This document shows, in pieces, positions 37,843 to 46,430 of a stretch of 64,000 bases of DNA. This stretch comes from Enterococcus alcedinis (GTDB lineage: Bacteria; Bacillota; Bacilli; Lactobacillales; Enterococcaceae). A model generated the notes under the pieces. The model worked only from the letters and a program-made list of their open reading frames with translations, did not search any database and was not told where the DNA came from. The DNA lies in the NCBI RefSeq assembly GCF_014635985.1, contig NZ_BMDT01000002.1, positions 186,001-250,000 of the forward strand, given 5' to 3'. A program made the position numbers and the translations under genes. The stretch's first letter is position 1. Each line of letters begins with the position of its first letter.

Positions 37843-38429
37843 AGATTTTTCTGTTTGATGACCACGAATTGTTTGCTCGTAGCATTCAACTCGCCTTGCA
37901 CCCCACTTTCCCTGAGTTAGAAATTTACACACAAGCACACGATAGCTTGGCTGTTGTGCAAAAGGGAAAACCTGAAATTATTTTGATGGATATTCATTTA
38001 AATCATAAAAATGGACTCGATGAAGGACGGCTGATTTTAGAACATTTCCCAAAGCAAAAAATGATTTTTTTATCAGGATATGATCCGATTGAGTATATCG
38101 AAAGCGCTAAAAAGATGGGCGCTAAAGGGTTCCTCAGCAAAAATGGTTCGTTAGAAGAATTAATTCACAGCATTCAATTGGTAGACCAAGGACACACTTG
38201 CTTCCCAAACTATCAACCTTCGCTCGACCCACTAACAGATCGAGAAAAACAAATCTTACAATTAAGTGCGCAAGGATTGTCGCAACAAGCAATCGCCGAT
38301 CAATTAGGCATTGGGCGTCGGACAGTCGCGAGTCACATCCAACACATTTTAGAAAAATTACAAGTCGGATCAACCATTTCTGCCGTTATGAAAGGCATCG
38401 AACTCGGACTCATTCGAATCAATATTTAA
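37839..38429 (+). CDS. NarL/ComA-type response regulator
   Basis: The 196-residue regulator has a receiver domain with acidic pocket Asp7/Asp8, phospho-acceptor Asp51 (IILMDIH) and Lys101 (GFLSKNG), and a LuxR helix-turn-helix (LTDREKQILQLSAQGLSQQA, then GRRTVASHIQHILEKL). It begins at TTG within the kinase stop (TTGA), behind AGGAGGGAACACGA. The likely target is the divergent lipoprotein/ABC operon, by position. Confidence 0.9.
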   Translation: MKIFLFDDHELFARSIQLALHPTFPELEIYTQAHDSLAVVQKGKPEIILMDIHLNHKNGLDEGRLILEHFPKQKMIFLSGYDPIEYIESAKKMGAKGFLSKNGSLEELIHSIQLVDQGHTCFPNYQPSLDPLTDREKQILQLSAQGLSQQAIADQLGIGRRTVASHIQHILEKLQVGSTISAVMKGIELGLIRINI

Positions 38430-38442
38430 TGGATGATAAAAA

Positions 38443-38492
38443 AATAGCTCGCTTATTTTTCAACGATCATTGAAAAATAAGCGGGCTATTTA
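38443..38492 (+). terminator. Terminator of the two-component operon
   Basis: AATAGC-CGCTTATTTTTCAA pairs with TTGAAAAATAAGCG-GCTATT around CGATCA, just behind the response regulator. Confidence 0.85.
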
Positions 38493-38551
38493 CGGCATTC
38501 CAATAAACGATTTGTTATACTTAATAAAACAAGTAAAGTGAGGACTTTTGT

Positions 38552-39010
38552 ATGCACGTCATTTCTATCAAGCAACAACCCGAATACGCTGAGCGCGCGA
38601 TTCGGTATTTTCAAAAACAGTGGGCGAGTGAGGAATCCATGAAGCTTTATGAAGACTGTATTACCCGTTCGATCACTTCGCCTTCTTCCCTGCCACAGTG
38701 GTATTTACTCATGGATAACGATACGATTATTGGCTGTGCCGGTCTAATCGTCAATGATTTTATTAGCTGGGGCGATGTCTGGCCGTGGCTTTGTGCGCTC
38801 TATGTAGAGGAAGCTTATCGTGGGCAACGGTTGAGTCACTTACTGATTGAAACGATTCAAGCAGACGCCGCAATGCTGGGCTTTACGAATCTTTATTTGT
38901 GTACCGACCATCTGGATTTATATGAAAAATTTGGTTTTAAATATTTAGGGACAGGCTATCATCCTTGGGGTGAAAGCAGTCGCGTCTACGGTAAGTCACT
39001 CACTGAATGA
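38552..39010 (+). CDS. GNAT-family N-acetyltransferase
   Basis: The 152-residue protein has the acetyl-CoA loop YVEEAYRGQRLSHLLIE and the C-terminal DLYEKFGFKYLGTG. The N-terminus, HVISIKQQPEYAERAIRYFQ, is typical of a small GNAT branch found in lactic acid bacteria. The substrate is unknown. Its last 15 bp overlap the end of the convergent phosphatase gene. Confidence 0.86.
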   Translation: MHVISIKQQPEYAERAIRYFQKQWASEESMKLYEDCITRSITSPSSLPQWYLLMDNDTIIGCAGLIVNDFISWGDVWPWLCALYVEEAYRGQRLSHLLIETIQADAAMLGFTNLYLCTDHLDLYEKFGFKYLGTGYHPWGESSRVYGKSLTE

Positions 39011-39553
39011 TTCCTCAATAGCTGTGATTGTTCCTGTACCGACTGGAAAATACATCTCTTGATTGGTATAAGGCAAATCGTGTAAAAGATGGAAAATAAT
39101 ATTAATCACACCGCCGTGCGTAACGATTAAAACATCGCCGGTGGTTTTTTGTGCTTGAATATTTTCCCAAGCCGCTTTGATCCGTTCATAAAAATCGTTG
39201 GGACTTTCACCATCTGGGTATGTCTCATCCATTTTTAGCGTGCGATAATACAGTCCGGGATAATCGATCGCCGCTTGACTGTTTTTCATGCCAGCTAACT
39301 TGCCGTTGTTCATTTCACGCCACTCTTTTGAAAGTAGATAAACAGGTGGATTGGTTAAATAACTTGTGAGAATGTCAGCGGTTTGCTTTGTTCGAGGCAA
39401 ATCACTGACAATTATTTTCTCGAAAGTATGTTGCGAGAGTTGTTGCCCTAATGCATGGATTTGCTGAATCCCTTCTTCAATTAATCCTTGTTGCGACCAA
39501 CCACCACGAACACTTTTGTCGTCTTGTCCATGTCGAACCAAATAAATCGTCAT
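38996..39553 (-). CDS. Histidine phosphatase superfamily protein (phosphoglycerate mutase-like)
   Basis: The 185-residue protein starts TIYLVRHGQDD, the catalytic RHG motif with the nucleophile His. It has VSDLPRTKQTAD (second Arg), the acidic residue in EWREMNNGKLAG and the second His in LIVTHGGV. It is a broad phosphatase of the CobC/GpmB type, and its specificity is unknown. It begins 4 bp inside the preceding WYL regulator gene, so the two are coupled. Confidence 0.9.
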   Translation of the reverse strand: MTIYLVRHGQDDKSVRGGWSQQGLIEEGIQQIHALGQQLSQHTFEKIIVSDLPRTKQTADILTSYLTNPPVYLLSKEWREMNNGKLAGMKNSQAAIDYPGLYYRTLKMDETYPDGESPNDFYERIKAAWENIQAQKTTGDVLIVTHGGVINIIFHLLHDLPYTNQEMYFPVGTGTITAIEESFSE

Positions 39554-40500
39554 TTATTGCCACACTCCTTTTCATTTGTTAATGCTTTTAATAAACGCTC
39601 GGGCGCTTGAATAATGGATAGTTCCTTACCTAAAAACCGCAACCAATTGACCGTTTCTTCGAGTTGTTCATCTGCTTCAAATGCCAACCAACATCGGATT
39701 TCCCCTGTCATTTGATAAGGGTCTAGGTAAGCTAACTTCATTTCAAAGGGATGGTACTTGTGGTATTGGGCGATGGCTTTTGAGCCAAGGTGTAAGACGG
39801 TATTTTGTTGTCGTTGTTGCCTCGCTTTGTGTAAAACCTTTTTCGTTTGATACGTTTCGGCATTTTTTAAGATTTCGACGTTTGCAACCGTTGAAAAAGG
39901 AATCGCCTTCGTCTGAAAATCAGCTAAATCAATGCACGCTAACCACCACGTTTGGTTGTCTTTGTAGAGTGATTTCAAATAAATGTCGAGGTCTGGTAAA
40001 TCGGTCCGATTCAATGATAAATAGCGATTTTGTAAAAGCGATTGAATCAATTGTTCTAGTAGTGGATCTGGAATATCCGATAATTCCAATAAATCGGGAT
40101 TGTGTGGATTGGTTCCTTGAAAGAGTAATGTTTCGTTCAACATTAGTAAATCATCTTGCTGCGATTCGGATAAGAGTCCCATAATTTTTTCAGCTAGTGA
40201 TTGCCGACTTTTTAGGAAGGGTAATTGTTGATTCCGGCTCGCCATAAAAGAAATAAAAAGAGCCTTTATTTCATCATCGGTAAAGCGAATCGCTGGTAAC
40301 ATCGCATTGTGTAAGACCGAATATCCACCATCTCTTCCAACTTCTGCGACAAGTGGCAAACCAAGACGTTCGATTTCTCGAATATCACGTACCGCTGTTG
40401 AACGGGAAATTTGGAATTCTGCCATCACTTCTGCGACGGTAAAATGACCACGATTATTCATAAATCGCATTAAAGTATTAATTCTTTCTGTTTTTTTCAC
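39550..40500 (-). CDS. HTH/WYL-domain regulator (YafY family)
   Basis: The 316-residue protein has an N-terminal DeoR/HTH_11 domain (INTLMRFMNNRGHFTVAEVM, then ISRSTAVRDIREIERLGLPL) and a WYL-type C-terminal domain (TWWLACIDLADFQTKAIPFS). The GTG at 40500, behind GAGGTGTACA, is preferred to an ATG 24 bp upstream without a ribosome binding site. It is divergent from a GyrI-like protein that could provide ligand binding, and coupled to the phosphatase downstream. Confidence 0.85.
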   Translation of the reverse strand: MKKTERINTLMRFMNNRGHFTVAEVMAEFQISRSTAVRDIREIERLGLPLVAEVGRDGGYSVLHNAMLPAIRFTDDEIKALFISFMASRNQQLPFLKSRQSLAEKIMGLLSESQQDDLLMLNETLLFQGTNPHNPDLLELSDIPDPLLEQLIQSLLQNRYLSLNRTDLPDLDIYLKSLYKDNQTWWLACIDLADFQTKAIPFSTVANVEILKNAETYQTKKVLHKARQQRQQNTVLHLGSKAIAQYHKYHPFEMKLAYLDPYQMTGEIRCWLAFEADEQLEETVNWLRFLGKELSIIQAPERLLKALTNEKECGNK

Positions 40501-40600
40501 TGTACACCTCGTTAAACGTGTCATTTTTTGATAGGATTCGGTTGTATGATATAAGTGTAAAACAAATTGCTTTTAGGAGCAAAAGAAAGAAGGCAATCTC

Positions 40601-41083
40601 ATGACAAACTATCTTTTAGAAGAAAAACCAAGTTTTACTGTAATGGGAATTGGTGTGGAATTAAAAAGTCCTTATACCGATTTCGCTGGTATCGCTAACG
40701 AAAAGCAAGCTTTTGAAAGCAAAAATCAAACGGAAGGTCTCGTCGATAAACTACGCGCAATCGCTAGTAATGACTACTTCTTTACTGTCAATGAAGCCTA
40801 TGACAATAAAATGATGTATTATGTTGGCGTTCAAAGTGAGGAGAGCTTACCTGAAGTGACGCGCGTGATTCAATTTCCAGCTGGAAGTTATGTTGTCGTT
40901 TCCGGTCATGCCGATTCACCGGAAGCTTTGCGTCAAACTTTAACCGGTATCGCCTTTGGTCAAGTGCTTGGTCAATTGAGTGAGTATCGTTATGTTGGTG
41001 GTCCAAATGCTGTGGTCGAAATGGGCGAAGAAAATGGACAGTTCCATGGTGAAATGTGGATTCCTGTCGTTAAAGACAATTAA
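40601..41083 (+). CDS. GyrI-like / AraC effector-binding-type protein
   Basis: The 160-residue stand-alone ligand-binding domain contains FTVMGIGVELKSPYTDFAG, YYVGVQSEES and the C-terminal NGQFHGEMWIPVVKD, in line with GyrI-like (effector-binding) proteins. It has no DNA-binding part. It is transcribed divergently from the WYL regulator. The start follows AAGAAAGAAGGCAATCTC. Confidence 0.82.
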   Translation: MTNYLLEEKPSFTVMGIGVELKSPYTDFAGIANEKQAFESKNQTEGLVDKLRAIASNDYFFTVNEAYDNKMMYYVGVQSEESLPEVTRVIQFPAGSYVVVSGHADSPEALRQTLTGIAFGQVLGQLSEYRYVGGPNAVVEMGEENGQFHGEMWIPVVKDN

Positions 41084-41099
41084 TCTGAAAATAAAGGCA

Positions 41100-41240
41100 G
41101 GTGTGACAAAAGTCGTTTTGTTCTGAGAAACTGGAGGGAAATTCGAAAAATTGAGACTTTCAATTGCTCGAATTTAGTGAATCTTTTCGAAAGAGTAGAC
41201 TTTTGTCACCCGTTTGTCCATCAAATGTTCGCATGAAAAA
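41100..41240 (+). repeat. Dispersed ~140-bp palindromic element, copy B
   Basis: This copy starts GGTGTGACAAAAGTCG and ends GACTTTTGTCACCCG, a perfect 12-bp terminal inverted repeat GTGACAAAAGTC. It has the internal hairpin around AATTCGA...TCGAATT and the conserved flank CCATCAAATGTTCG. It is very similar to copy A over its whole length. A terminator follows 14 bp later. Confidence 0.88.
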
Positions 41241-41253
41241 ACATACTAAGATT

Positions 41254-41300
41254 AGAGGGTAAATTCATCAACGGATGAATTTACCCTCTATTTTCTATTT
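41254..41300. terminator. Terminator adjoining repeat copy B
   Basis: AGAGGGTAAATTCATC pairs perfectly with GATGAATTTACCCTCT around a 4-nt loop, followed by ATTTTCTATTTTT. Confidence 0.92.
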
Positions 41301-41376
41301 TTAGATTATAGTGAAAGGAAGCTCTTTCGGGAGTTGACTCTAAACGACTTTTCCCGTCCTTTTTCACCTTGGAATA

Positions 41377-41958
41377 CTACTGGGGTTTCACTGTTTCAAC
41401 ACCAAAGGCTTCTAAAATTTGTTTGATCTGCATTGGGCGATTATCGAGTTCAATGGCTGGGGCATACTTTTCCCCTTCACGTAAAAATAAGCCTTCTTCT
41501 TCACAGCCGATTGAATTGCCTTCTGGAAAAACAGGATAAATTCGTTGGTTTTTCAAACGGATTTTTAAAACTGGAACTTGAATCACATCCGTAATCGAGT
41601 GCGGCATATTAATACGTAAAATCGCATCCGGTTCTTCAAACGGTGAGTAATAAAACAACTGATTCAGACCATAGGCACCGAGTTTCACTTCTTTTTGACT
41701 AATTTGAATGGGTGAAATAACAACCATACATCGCTGTTCTTCATTCGTAAATTTGGAAATCTCATCGACCGGTGGCTCTTGAGTAAATATGGGATACGAT
41801 AAGTAGGGGTATTCCTCAAGCCATATTTCTTCAATTTCATGAATGGCAATTCCTTTTTGAATATTTTCTAAAGGTAAAATATAGCCTTTATGATAGACTT
41901 TAAAAAGTTCAACGCCATGTTGGTCAAACAATTGTTTTTCGATTTTCATTCTATTCAT
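41377..41958 (-). CDS. Conserved-looking protein of unknown function (193 residues)
   Basis: I do not recognise the family. The soluble protein has alternating strands and many Pro/Glu, starts MNRMKIEKQLFDQHGVELFK and contains YSPFEEPDAILRINMPHS. It has no signal peptide or membrane segment. The ATG follows GAAGGAACC. A downstream in-frame ATG (MKIEKQ) is also possible. It is a single gene between repeat copy B and the UDG-like gene. Confidence 0.75.
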   Translation of the reverse strand: MNRMKIEKQLFDQHGVELFKVYHKGYILPLENIQKGIAIHEIEEIWLEEYPYLSYPIFTQEPPVDEISKFTNEEQRCMVVISPIQISQKEVKLGAYGLNQLFYYSPFEEPDAILRINMPHSITDVIQVPVLKIRLKNQRIYPVFPEGNSIGCEEEGLFLREGEKYAPAIELDNRPMQIKQILEAFGVETVKPQ

Positions 41959-42041
41959 GGTTCCTTCGTTATCTCCTAACTACGCAATCTACTGATACTT
42001 TAATTGTATGCCAAGTACTTACGCTTATCAATCATTTGACA

Positions 42042-42623
42042 TCAACTTGCTAAAATTTGCTGTACGAGCTTTTGTAATTCTGGGACTGTTTTCGCTTCAA
42101 AGTCGGGATTTTTATTCAACCAACGAAAATTCAATGGTGAGGGATGAGGAATTGGAAAATAAGTCGGTAAGTATTCTTGATAGGCTGCGACCGTTGCTGT
42201 CATGGTTTTTTTCGCTTGTTTTTTTAAATAGGCCTTTTGTGCGTAGCTTCCAATTAAAACAATCAACTCAACTTCTGGCATTTGTGCCAATAATAGCGGA
42301 TGCCATTTTTCAAAAAAGTCTAGCCGTGGCGGCAAGTCACCTGTTTTGGATTTTCCAGGGAAATAAAAGTCCATTGGTAAAACAGAAATCTGTCCTGTTT
42401 GGTAAAAGGTTTCTTCTGATACCCCTAGCCACTCTCGTAAACGATCGCCACTTTTATCGCGAAAGACGTCTCTTCTTAGTTGCGTCTTAATTCCCGGTGC
42501 TTGTCCGATCAGTACAATTTTAGCGTTGGGCGTGGCACTAAAAATCGGTGTCCAACCTTTCGCTGTCATTTCTTGGTTTTCTGGATCATTGATTACGGCT
42601 TGTCGAATGTCTTCGATTGTCAT
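42042..42623 (-). CDS. Uracil-DNA glycosylase family protein
   Basis: The 193-residue protein shows the UDG fold: motif A as VLIGQAPGIKTQLRRDVFRD and motif B as PIPHPSPLN. The GQAPG/PHPSP pair fits the atypical UDG-like family common in Firmicutes rather than Ung family 1. It probably excises uracil or a related damaged base, but some members are untested. The ATG at 42623 is preferred to one 9 bp upstream on ribosome-binding-site spacing (AAAGGA then 8 nt). Confidence 0.85.
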   Translation of the reverse strand: MTIEDIRQAVINDPENQEMTAKGWTPIFSATPNAKIVLIGQAPGIKTQLRRDVFRDKSGDRLREWLGVSEETFYQTGQISVLPMDFYFPGKSKTGDLPPRLDFFEKWHPLLLAQMPEVELIVLIGSYAQKAYLKKQAKKTMTATVAAYQEYLPTYFPIPHPSPLNFRWLNKNPDFEAKTVPELQKLVQQILAS

Positions 42624-42661
42624 TTCTCTCATCCTTTCCGTTCATAACGCCAGCCTTTGAT

Positions 42662-43399
42662 TTAGTCGAATTGTTCTAGCCACTGAATCAATTGTTGACG
42701 AATGGCTGCTTGCTGCTCGTCATTGGATATCGTTGCTTGATGATCGCCTTTTTGTTTGCCATAACTCCCAAATCCCGCATGATTTCCCCCTTTGATGACT
42801 TCATAGCGAGTATCTGAGGGTAAATATTGTTTCGCCGATTCATACGCTTCGGCATTTAAAACACCATCATTTGTCCCCGTAATTGAAAGTACCGGGACTT
42901 CCAACGTATTGAGCGCCCCTTTTTGATCGGGGTAACTGGCTAGAAAAACCATGCCCTCGATTGCATCTGCATTCGAAACAAGGTAACGACTAGCCATCAC
43001 ACCACCTAACGAATGTCCGGCTAAAACAAAGCGCTTTTGGGGATGCGCCGCTTGGATTTCTTCGGCCCGATTCGGAGCCAGTACTGCTAAATTCAGTGGA
43101 AAATGGACAACATAAACATCGTAGCCTGCTTGCGCCACTTGTTGTGCCCAAAGACTATAGCTTGCTGGGTCAACCAACCCTCCCGGATAAAAAATCAACC
43201 CAATCGACTCTTTGTTGCCACCCGAATAAAAAGTATAATGTTTTTCTTCTTTTGCGCTTTCGCTCACTCTTTGTGCTTGGATGCTTGGTTGATGCATTTT
43301 TGTTTGCAGCACTAGCCAGCTACCCACGAATAGTATGCCCAGGATGCTTACGATTCCGATAATGATTTTTTTATACTTACTTCTCTGTTTTGTTTGCAT
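42662..43399 (-). CDS. Membrane-anchored alpha/beta hydrolase
   Basis: The 245-residue protein has an N-terminal membrane anchor (IIIGIVSILGILFVGSWLVL) and an extracellular hydrolase domain. The nucleophile elbow is LAGHSLGGVMAS, the acid is Asp in ITGTNDG, and His lies in GGNHAGFGSYG. The domain resembles dienelactone-hydrolase-like or cutinase-like esterases. The substrate is unknown; the surface location suggests a role on envelope or external esters. Confidence 0.87.
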   Translation of the reverse strand: MQTKQRSKYKKIIIGIVSILGILFVGSWLVLQTKMHQPSIQAQRVSESAKEEKHYTFYSGGNKESIGLIFYPGGLVDPASYSLWAQQVAQAGYDVYVVHFPLNLAVLAPNRAEEIQAAHPQKRFVLAGHSLGGVMASRYLVSNADAIEGMVFLASYPDQKGALNTLEVPVLSITGTNDGVLNAEAYESAKQYLPSDTRYEVIKGGNHAGFGSYGKQKGDHQATISNDEQQAAIRQQLIQWLEQFD

Positions 43400-43536
43400 T
43401 GTCCAGCTCCTTTTCTCTTATCATAGAACAAATTGGCTATTCTGACAAAGAATAGAGTGAGTACGCTCGCCTTTTGTTTTTACTTGAAATTATTTAAAAA
43501 AGATGGATAATAAAGAATAAAAAAGGAGCGGATTCA

Positions 43537-44223
43537 ATGAAACAAAAGCCACTTCCTGACAAGTATTATTTTTATCCGATTTCTCTCTTCGGACTCTTAT
43601 TGACACTGGTTCTTTCATTCCTGGCATTCAATCAAGTCACAGGAATAAAAAAAGCATGGTTTCTCGTTTTTCAAGTCTTTATCGGTGTTCTTCTTTGCCT
43701 GCTCCCATTTTTGGTCGAGCGACGATTTAAATTGCTTATTTCCTCTTACTTTAAAAAAACCTATTGGCTCTTTCTTGGCTTATCTGTTTTTCTAGGTACC
43801 GGCTTGTCCTTTTATCTGCGTATCCGTTATTGGGATAAAATGCTGCATGCTTTTAGCGGAATGGTCCTGACTATTTTAGGCTTAGGTGTTCTTAGCCTGC
43901 TCATGCCTAAATTCAAGCACCTTTCAACCGCAACAATTTTACTTTTCTCCTTCTTTTTTGCGATGACTTTGGGTGTTTATTGGGAATTTTATGAATTTAC
44001 GTTTGATGGTCTTTTAGGTTTGAACATGCAACAATTTGCGACCATTACCGGTAGAAATTTGGTTGGACGCCACTCTTTGATGGATACGATGAGTGATTTG
44101 TTTGCTAATGCCCTCGGCGCTAGTCTTTTCACCCTCTATTGCGCTTTTAAAATGAATCGGTCCAATGACTGGCTACAACACTTCTTTTTTATTTCAACAA
44201 AAGAACCTCGCGTAACCAAATGA
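43537..44223 (+). CDS. Multi-pass membrane protein, DUF2238-like
   Basis: The 228-residue protein has about six membrane helices. The blocks IRYWDKMLHAFSGMVLT and GVYWEFYEFTFDGLLG recall the W-D-x-x-x-H and W-E-x-x-E-F motifs of DUF2238/YjdF membrane proteins, whose function is unknown. The start follows AAAAGGAGCGGATTCA. It is monocistronic with a strong terminator. Confidence 0.75.
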   Translation: MKQKPLPDKYYFYPISLFGLLLTLVLSFLAFNQVTGIKKAWFLVFQVFIGVLLCLLPFLVERRFKLLISSYFKKTYWLFLGLSVFLGTGLSFYLRIRYWDKMLHAFSGMVLTILGLGVLSLLMPKFKHLSTATILLFSFFFAMTLGVYWEFYEFTFDGLLGLNMQQFATITGRNLVGRHSLMDTMSDLFANALGASLFTLYCAFKMNRSNDWLQHFFFISTKEPRVTK

Positions 44224-44275
44224 AAAGCATGAATCAGGAGCGAACACTCGCCTCTGATTCATGCTTTTTTGTTGT
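44223..44275. terminator. Terminator between convergent genes
   Basis: AAAAGCATGAATCAG-AG pairs with CT-CTGATTCATGCTTTT, with an inner GCGA...TCGC pair and T-run. Confidence 0.9.
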
Positions 44276-44278
44276 TTA

Positions 44279-44830
44279 TTAACCTTCTGATTGATACGCT
44301 GCACGTGGGCCGCCAATGTATTTCGGACGTGAACGTAGCGCCGTCACATGGGCTGCGCCAAGTTCTTTTTTCGTTGGTCGCACAGGAACTTGAACATGTT
44401 TGATGTGCATACCAATCGCTGTATCCCCAATATCAATACCTGCTTGTGCGACAATCGCTTCAACTTCGACTGGATCCTTAAAATACTTAAAGGCCGCCAC
44501 CGAACATGCCCCACCTGCAGTTAGACTCGGCAAAACTTCCACGATTTCCCAATTATTTTTTTCTGCAACCTGACGTTCAACAACCAGCGCACGATTCAAG
44601 TGTTCACAACCTTGTACCGCTAAATGAATACCATCGTGCTCAAGTCTGTTGTTGAGTGTTTCAACGACCCACTCACCAATTTCTTGACTAGGATATTTGC
44701 CGATTTTCTTCCCTAAAATTTCACTCGTGCTACAACCTAAGACAAACGTATTGCCTGGTTTTAGCTGCGCTTCAGTTAGAATTTCGTTGACCATTTGCGT
44801 TAAATCGGTCACAAAACTTGTTTTTTCCAT
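44279..44830 (-). CDS. ywlG: YwlG/TIGR01440-family protein (DUF436)
   Basis: The 183-residue protein matches the YwlG/DUF436 family, containing [37 protein letters not shown] and [20 protein letters not shown]. The biochemical function is unknown. Its ATG overlaps the ECF S-component stop (TAATG), and the gene travels with pyridoxal-kinase and vitamin-transporter genes here, hinting at a link to B6 or related salvage. Confidence 0.88.
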   Translation of the reverse strand: MEKTSFVTDLTQMVNEILTEAQLKPGNTFVLGCSTSEILGKKIGKYPSQEIGEWVVETLNNRLEHDGIHLAVQGCEHLNRALVVERQVAEKNNWEIVEVLPSLTAGGACSVAAFKYFKDPVEVEAIVAQAGIDIGDTAIGMHIKHVQVPVRPTKKELGAAHVTALRSRPKYIGGPRAAYQSEG

Positions 44831-45333
44831 TATCGTGGACCCTCTTTCATTAAAGGTAAATTTATTTTACGTATCGATGCCATTACGAGTATCGTTAAGC
44901 TCGCACCGAAAATATTTTGAATGACGTTCCCAAAAATCGAAGCGACTCCTGCCGGCCAAGTGTAGATTAGCGCCGTAGCAATCGCATAACCGATTACCAT
45001 CAACAGACTGGCTAAGACAAAGCCCACCCCATGTAGCCATTTAGGATTTTTTTGGAAGAAGTAACCCGCAACCGCTCCTTGTAGACCATGAATGAGAAAA
45101 GAAGCCACAATCCACTGTGGATAGCCGGCAAACAAATCAATCAAACCACCACTTAAAGCGCCAACCCAAAAGCCGCCTAGCGGACCGAGTAAAAATCCCG
45201 CACTGTAAATTCCGACTTCAGCCAGCGTCACAAAACCATTCGTCGCCGGTACAGGAAAAATAAATAAGAGTGACAATACGACAGTCAGCGCCGTCAACAT
45301 TGCAATAATAACGAGTTGTTTTTGTAATTTCAT
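44830..45333 (-). CDS. ECF-type vitamin transporter S component
   Basis: The 167-residue membrane protein has six helices and the layout of ECF substrate-capture subunits, with an N-terminal [11 protein letters not shown] helix containing the Ala-rich face for EcfT docking and [21 protein letters not shown]. Placement directly after a PdxK/ThiD-like kinase suggests a B6-type (PdxU-like) or thiamine-precursor substrate. The ATG at 45333 follows AAAGGGGTAGCAATC; an upstream ATG overlapping the kinase gene is unlikely. It needs EcfA/A'/T from elsewhere. Confidence 0.85.
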   Translation of the reverse strand: MKLQKQLVIIAMLTALTVVLSLLFIFPVPATNGFVTLAEVGIYSAGFLLGPLGGFWVGALSGGLIDLFAGYPQWIVASFLIHGLQGAVAGYFFQKNPKWLHGVGFVLASLLMVIGYAIATALIYTWPAGVASIFGNVIQNIFGASLTILVMASIRKINLPLMKEGPR

Positions 45334-45338
45334 GATTG

Positions 45339-46118
45339 CTACCCCTTTCTTTTCGTTGGATGCCAAACGTTCCCTGCATCCCCCACAACGACACCATTTT
45401 CAATTGATTCATAGACGTAGCGTTTACTTTTTTCGATGCTTTCTATCAAAGTCCAGCCATGTGCTAAATAGGCACAAATGGCTGATGAAAAACTACAGCC
45501 AGCTCCATGATTCGTTGTTCGATTGGATAATGGTCCCGTAAATGCCTGTGTTATCTCACCATCACGGAAAAAATCCGTTGACACTTTCCCTCCTCCGGTC
45601 ACGATCACTTTTACCGGATGGGCTTTCGTAAAGCTTTGTGTCACAGCCGTCATTTCTTCGAATGTGTCAATCGCGTGCGAGTCCGCTAAAAGCTGCAATT
45701 CATTGCGATTGGGCGTGATTAAATCGACCAACGGAAACAATTCTTTGATTTTTTGTATATAATTTGTTGCTAATTGCTCCTCGGTTTCTTTAAAAGCCAA
45801 AACAGGATCTAAAATAATCGGAAATTCGCCTTGATGGCGTCGACAGAAATCAAGAACGACATCGACAATTTCCACCGTTGCTAAGAGACCAATTTTCACT
45901 CCATCGAGTTGAAAGTTTTTTTCAATTGTTTGTAATTGTTCTTGAATCAGTTCAACAGGTAAACTACGAATCGCAAAGCTGTTATCTTCTTCGACCGCAA
46001 TACACGTTAACACCGTTAAACCAAACGTATTTAAATTTTCGAAGGTGCGTAAGTCGGTTTGAATCCCACCGCCGCCCCATGTATCGGAACCACCGATTGT
46101 TAATGTTTTTAAAACCAT
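45339..46118 (-). CDS. pdxK: PdxK/ThiD-type pyridoxal or HMP kinase
   Basis: The 259-residue ribokinase-fold enzyme has TIGGSDTWGGGGIQTDLRTF, DGVKIGLLAT, ILDPVLAFKE, TPNRNELQLL and the anion-hole block TTNHGAGCSFSSAICAYLA. The catalytic Cys/Asp region reads NHGAGCSFS, in line with the PdxK-like members of the ThiD family. It phosphorylates pyridoxal/pyridoxine or hydroxymethylpyrimidine. Operon position with an ECF S component and YwlG favours B6 salvage, but ThiD activity is not excluded. Confidence 0.88.
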   Translation of the reverse strand: MVLKTLTIGGSDTWGGGGIQTDLRTFENLNTFGLTVLTCIAVEEDNSFAIRSLPVELIQEQLQTIEKNFQLDGVKIGLLATVEIVDVVLDFCRRHQGEFPIILDPVLAFKETEEQLATNYIQKIKELFPLVDLITPNRNELQLLADSHAIDTFEEMTAVTQSFTKAHPVKVIVTGGGKVSTDFFRDGEITQAFTGPLSNRTTNHGAGCSFSSAICAYLAHGWTLIESIEKSKRYVYESIENGVVVGDAGNVWHPTKRKG

Positions 46119-46149
46119 GTTCGCTATTCACTCCTTTTGAATAGTATAA

Positions 46150-46186
46150 AACGATTGGCTGGAAAGCAAAACAGCCAATTGGCTAG
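46150..46186 (-). promoter_or_regulatory. Candidate operator repeats in the pdxK promoter
   Basis: The perfect palindrome AGCCAATTGGCT (46173-46184) is followed on the reverse strand by a second CCAGCCAAT half-site, just upstream of TATACT. Repeated AGCCAAT motifs over a promoter suggest a dedicated regulator. None is encoded nearby. Confidence 0.45.
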
Positions 46187-46214
46187 TTTCATACCCATCC
46201 ACTTGATAAAAATA

Positions 46215-46247
46215 ACGTGAACTTCTACGAATAGAAACGTTCACGTC
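46215..46247 (-). terminator. Hairpin upstream of the 51-residue gene's 3' neighbour
   Basis: ACGTGAAC-TTCTA pairs with TAGAA-GTTCACGT around TTCG, followed on the reverse strand by TTATTTTT. It terminates the small membrane-protein gene. Confidence 0.75.
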
Positions 46248-46256
46248 GTCAATCAT

Positions 46257-46412
46257 TTATTTTTTATTTTTTTGATTGGCATAAATCCCTAGCGCAAAAC
46301 AAGCAGCTGCGGCTAAAAACCACCAATAACTCTTATTCAAACCTAAAATTAGGAACATGCCTCCAACAAAAAAGAAGCTTGTCATCTTTGTGTTTGTATA
46401 ACTTTTCTTCAT
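46257..46412 (-). CDS. Small membrane protein, 51 residues
   Basis: The short gene starts at the ATG at 46412 behind GGAGGAAAAGC. It encodes two hydrophobic segments (FFFVGGMFLILGL and YWWFLAAAACFALGIYA) separated by a short polar turn and closed by a Lys-rich tail QKNKK. This helical-hairpin design is common in small Firmicute membrane proteins. No function is known. It lies 18 bp behind the acyltransferase gene and is probably cotranscribed with it. Confidence 0.75.
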   Translation of the reverse strand: MKKSYTNTKMTSFFFVGGMFLILGLNKSYWWFLAAAACFALGIYANQKNKK

Positions 46413-46430
46413 GCTTTTCCTCCAATGTAT

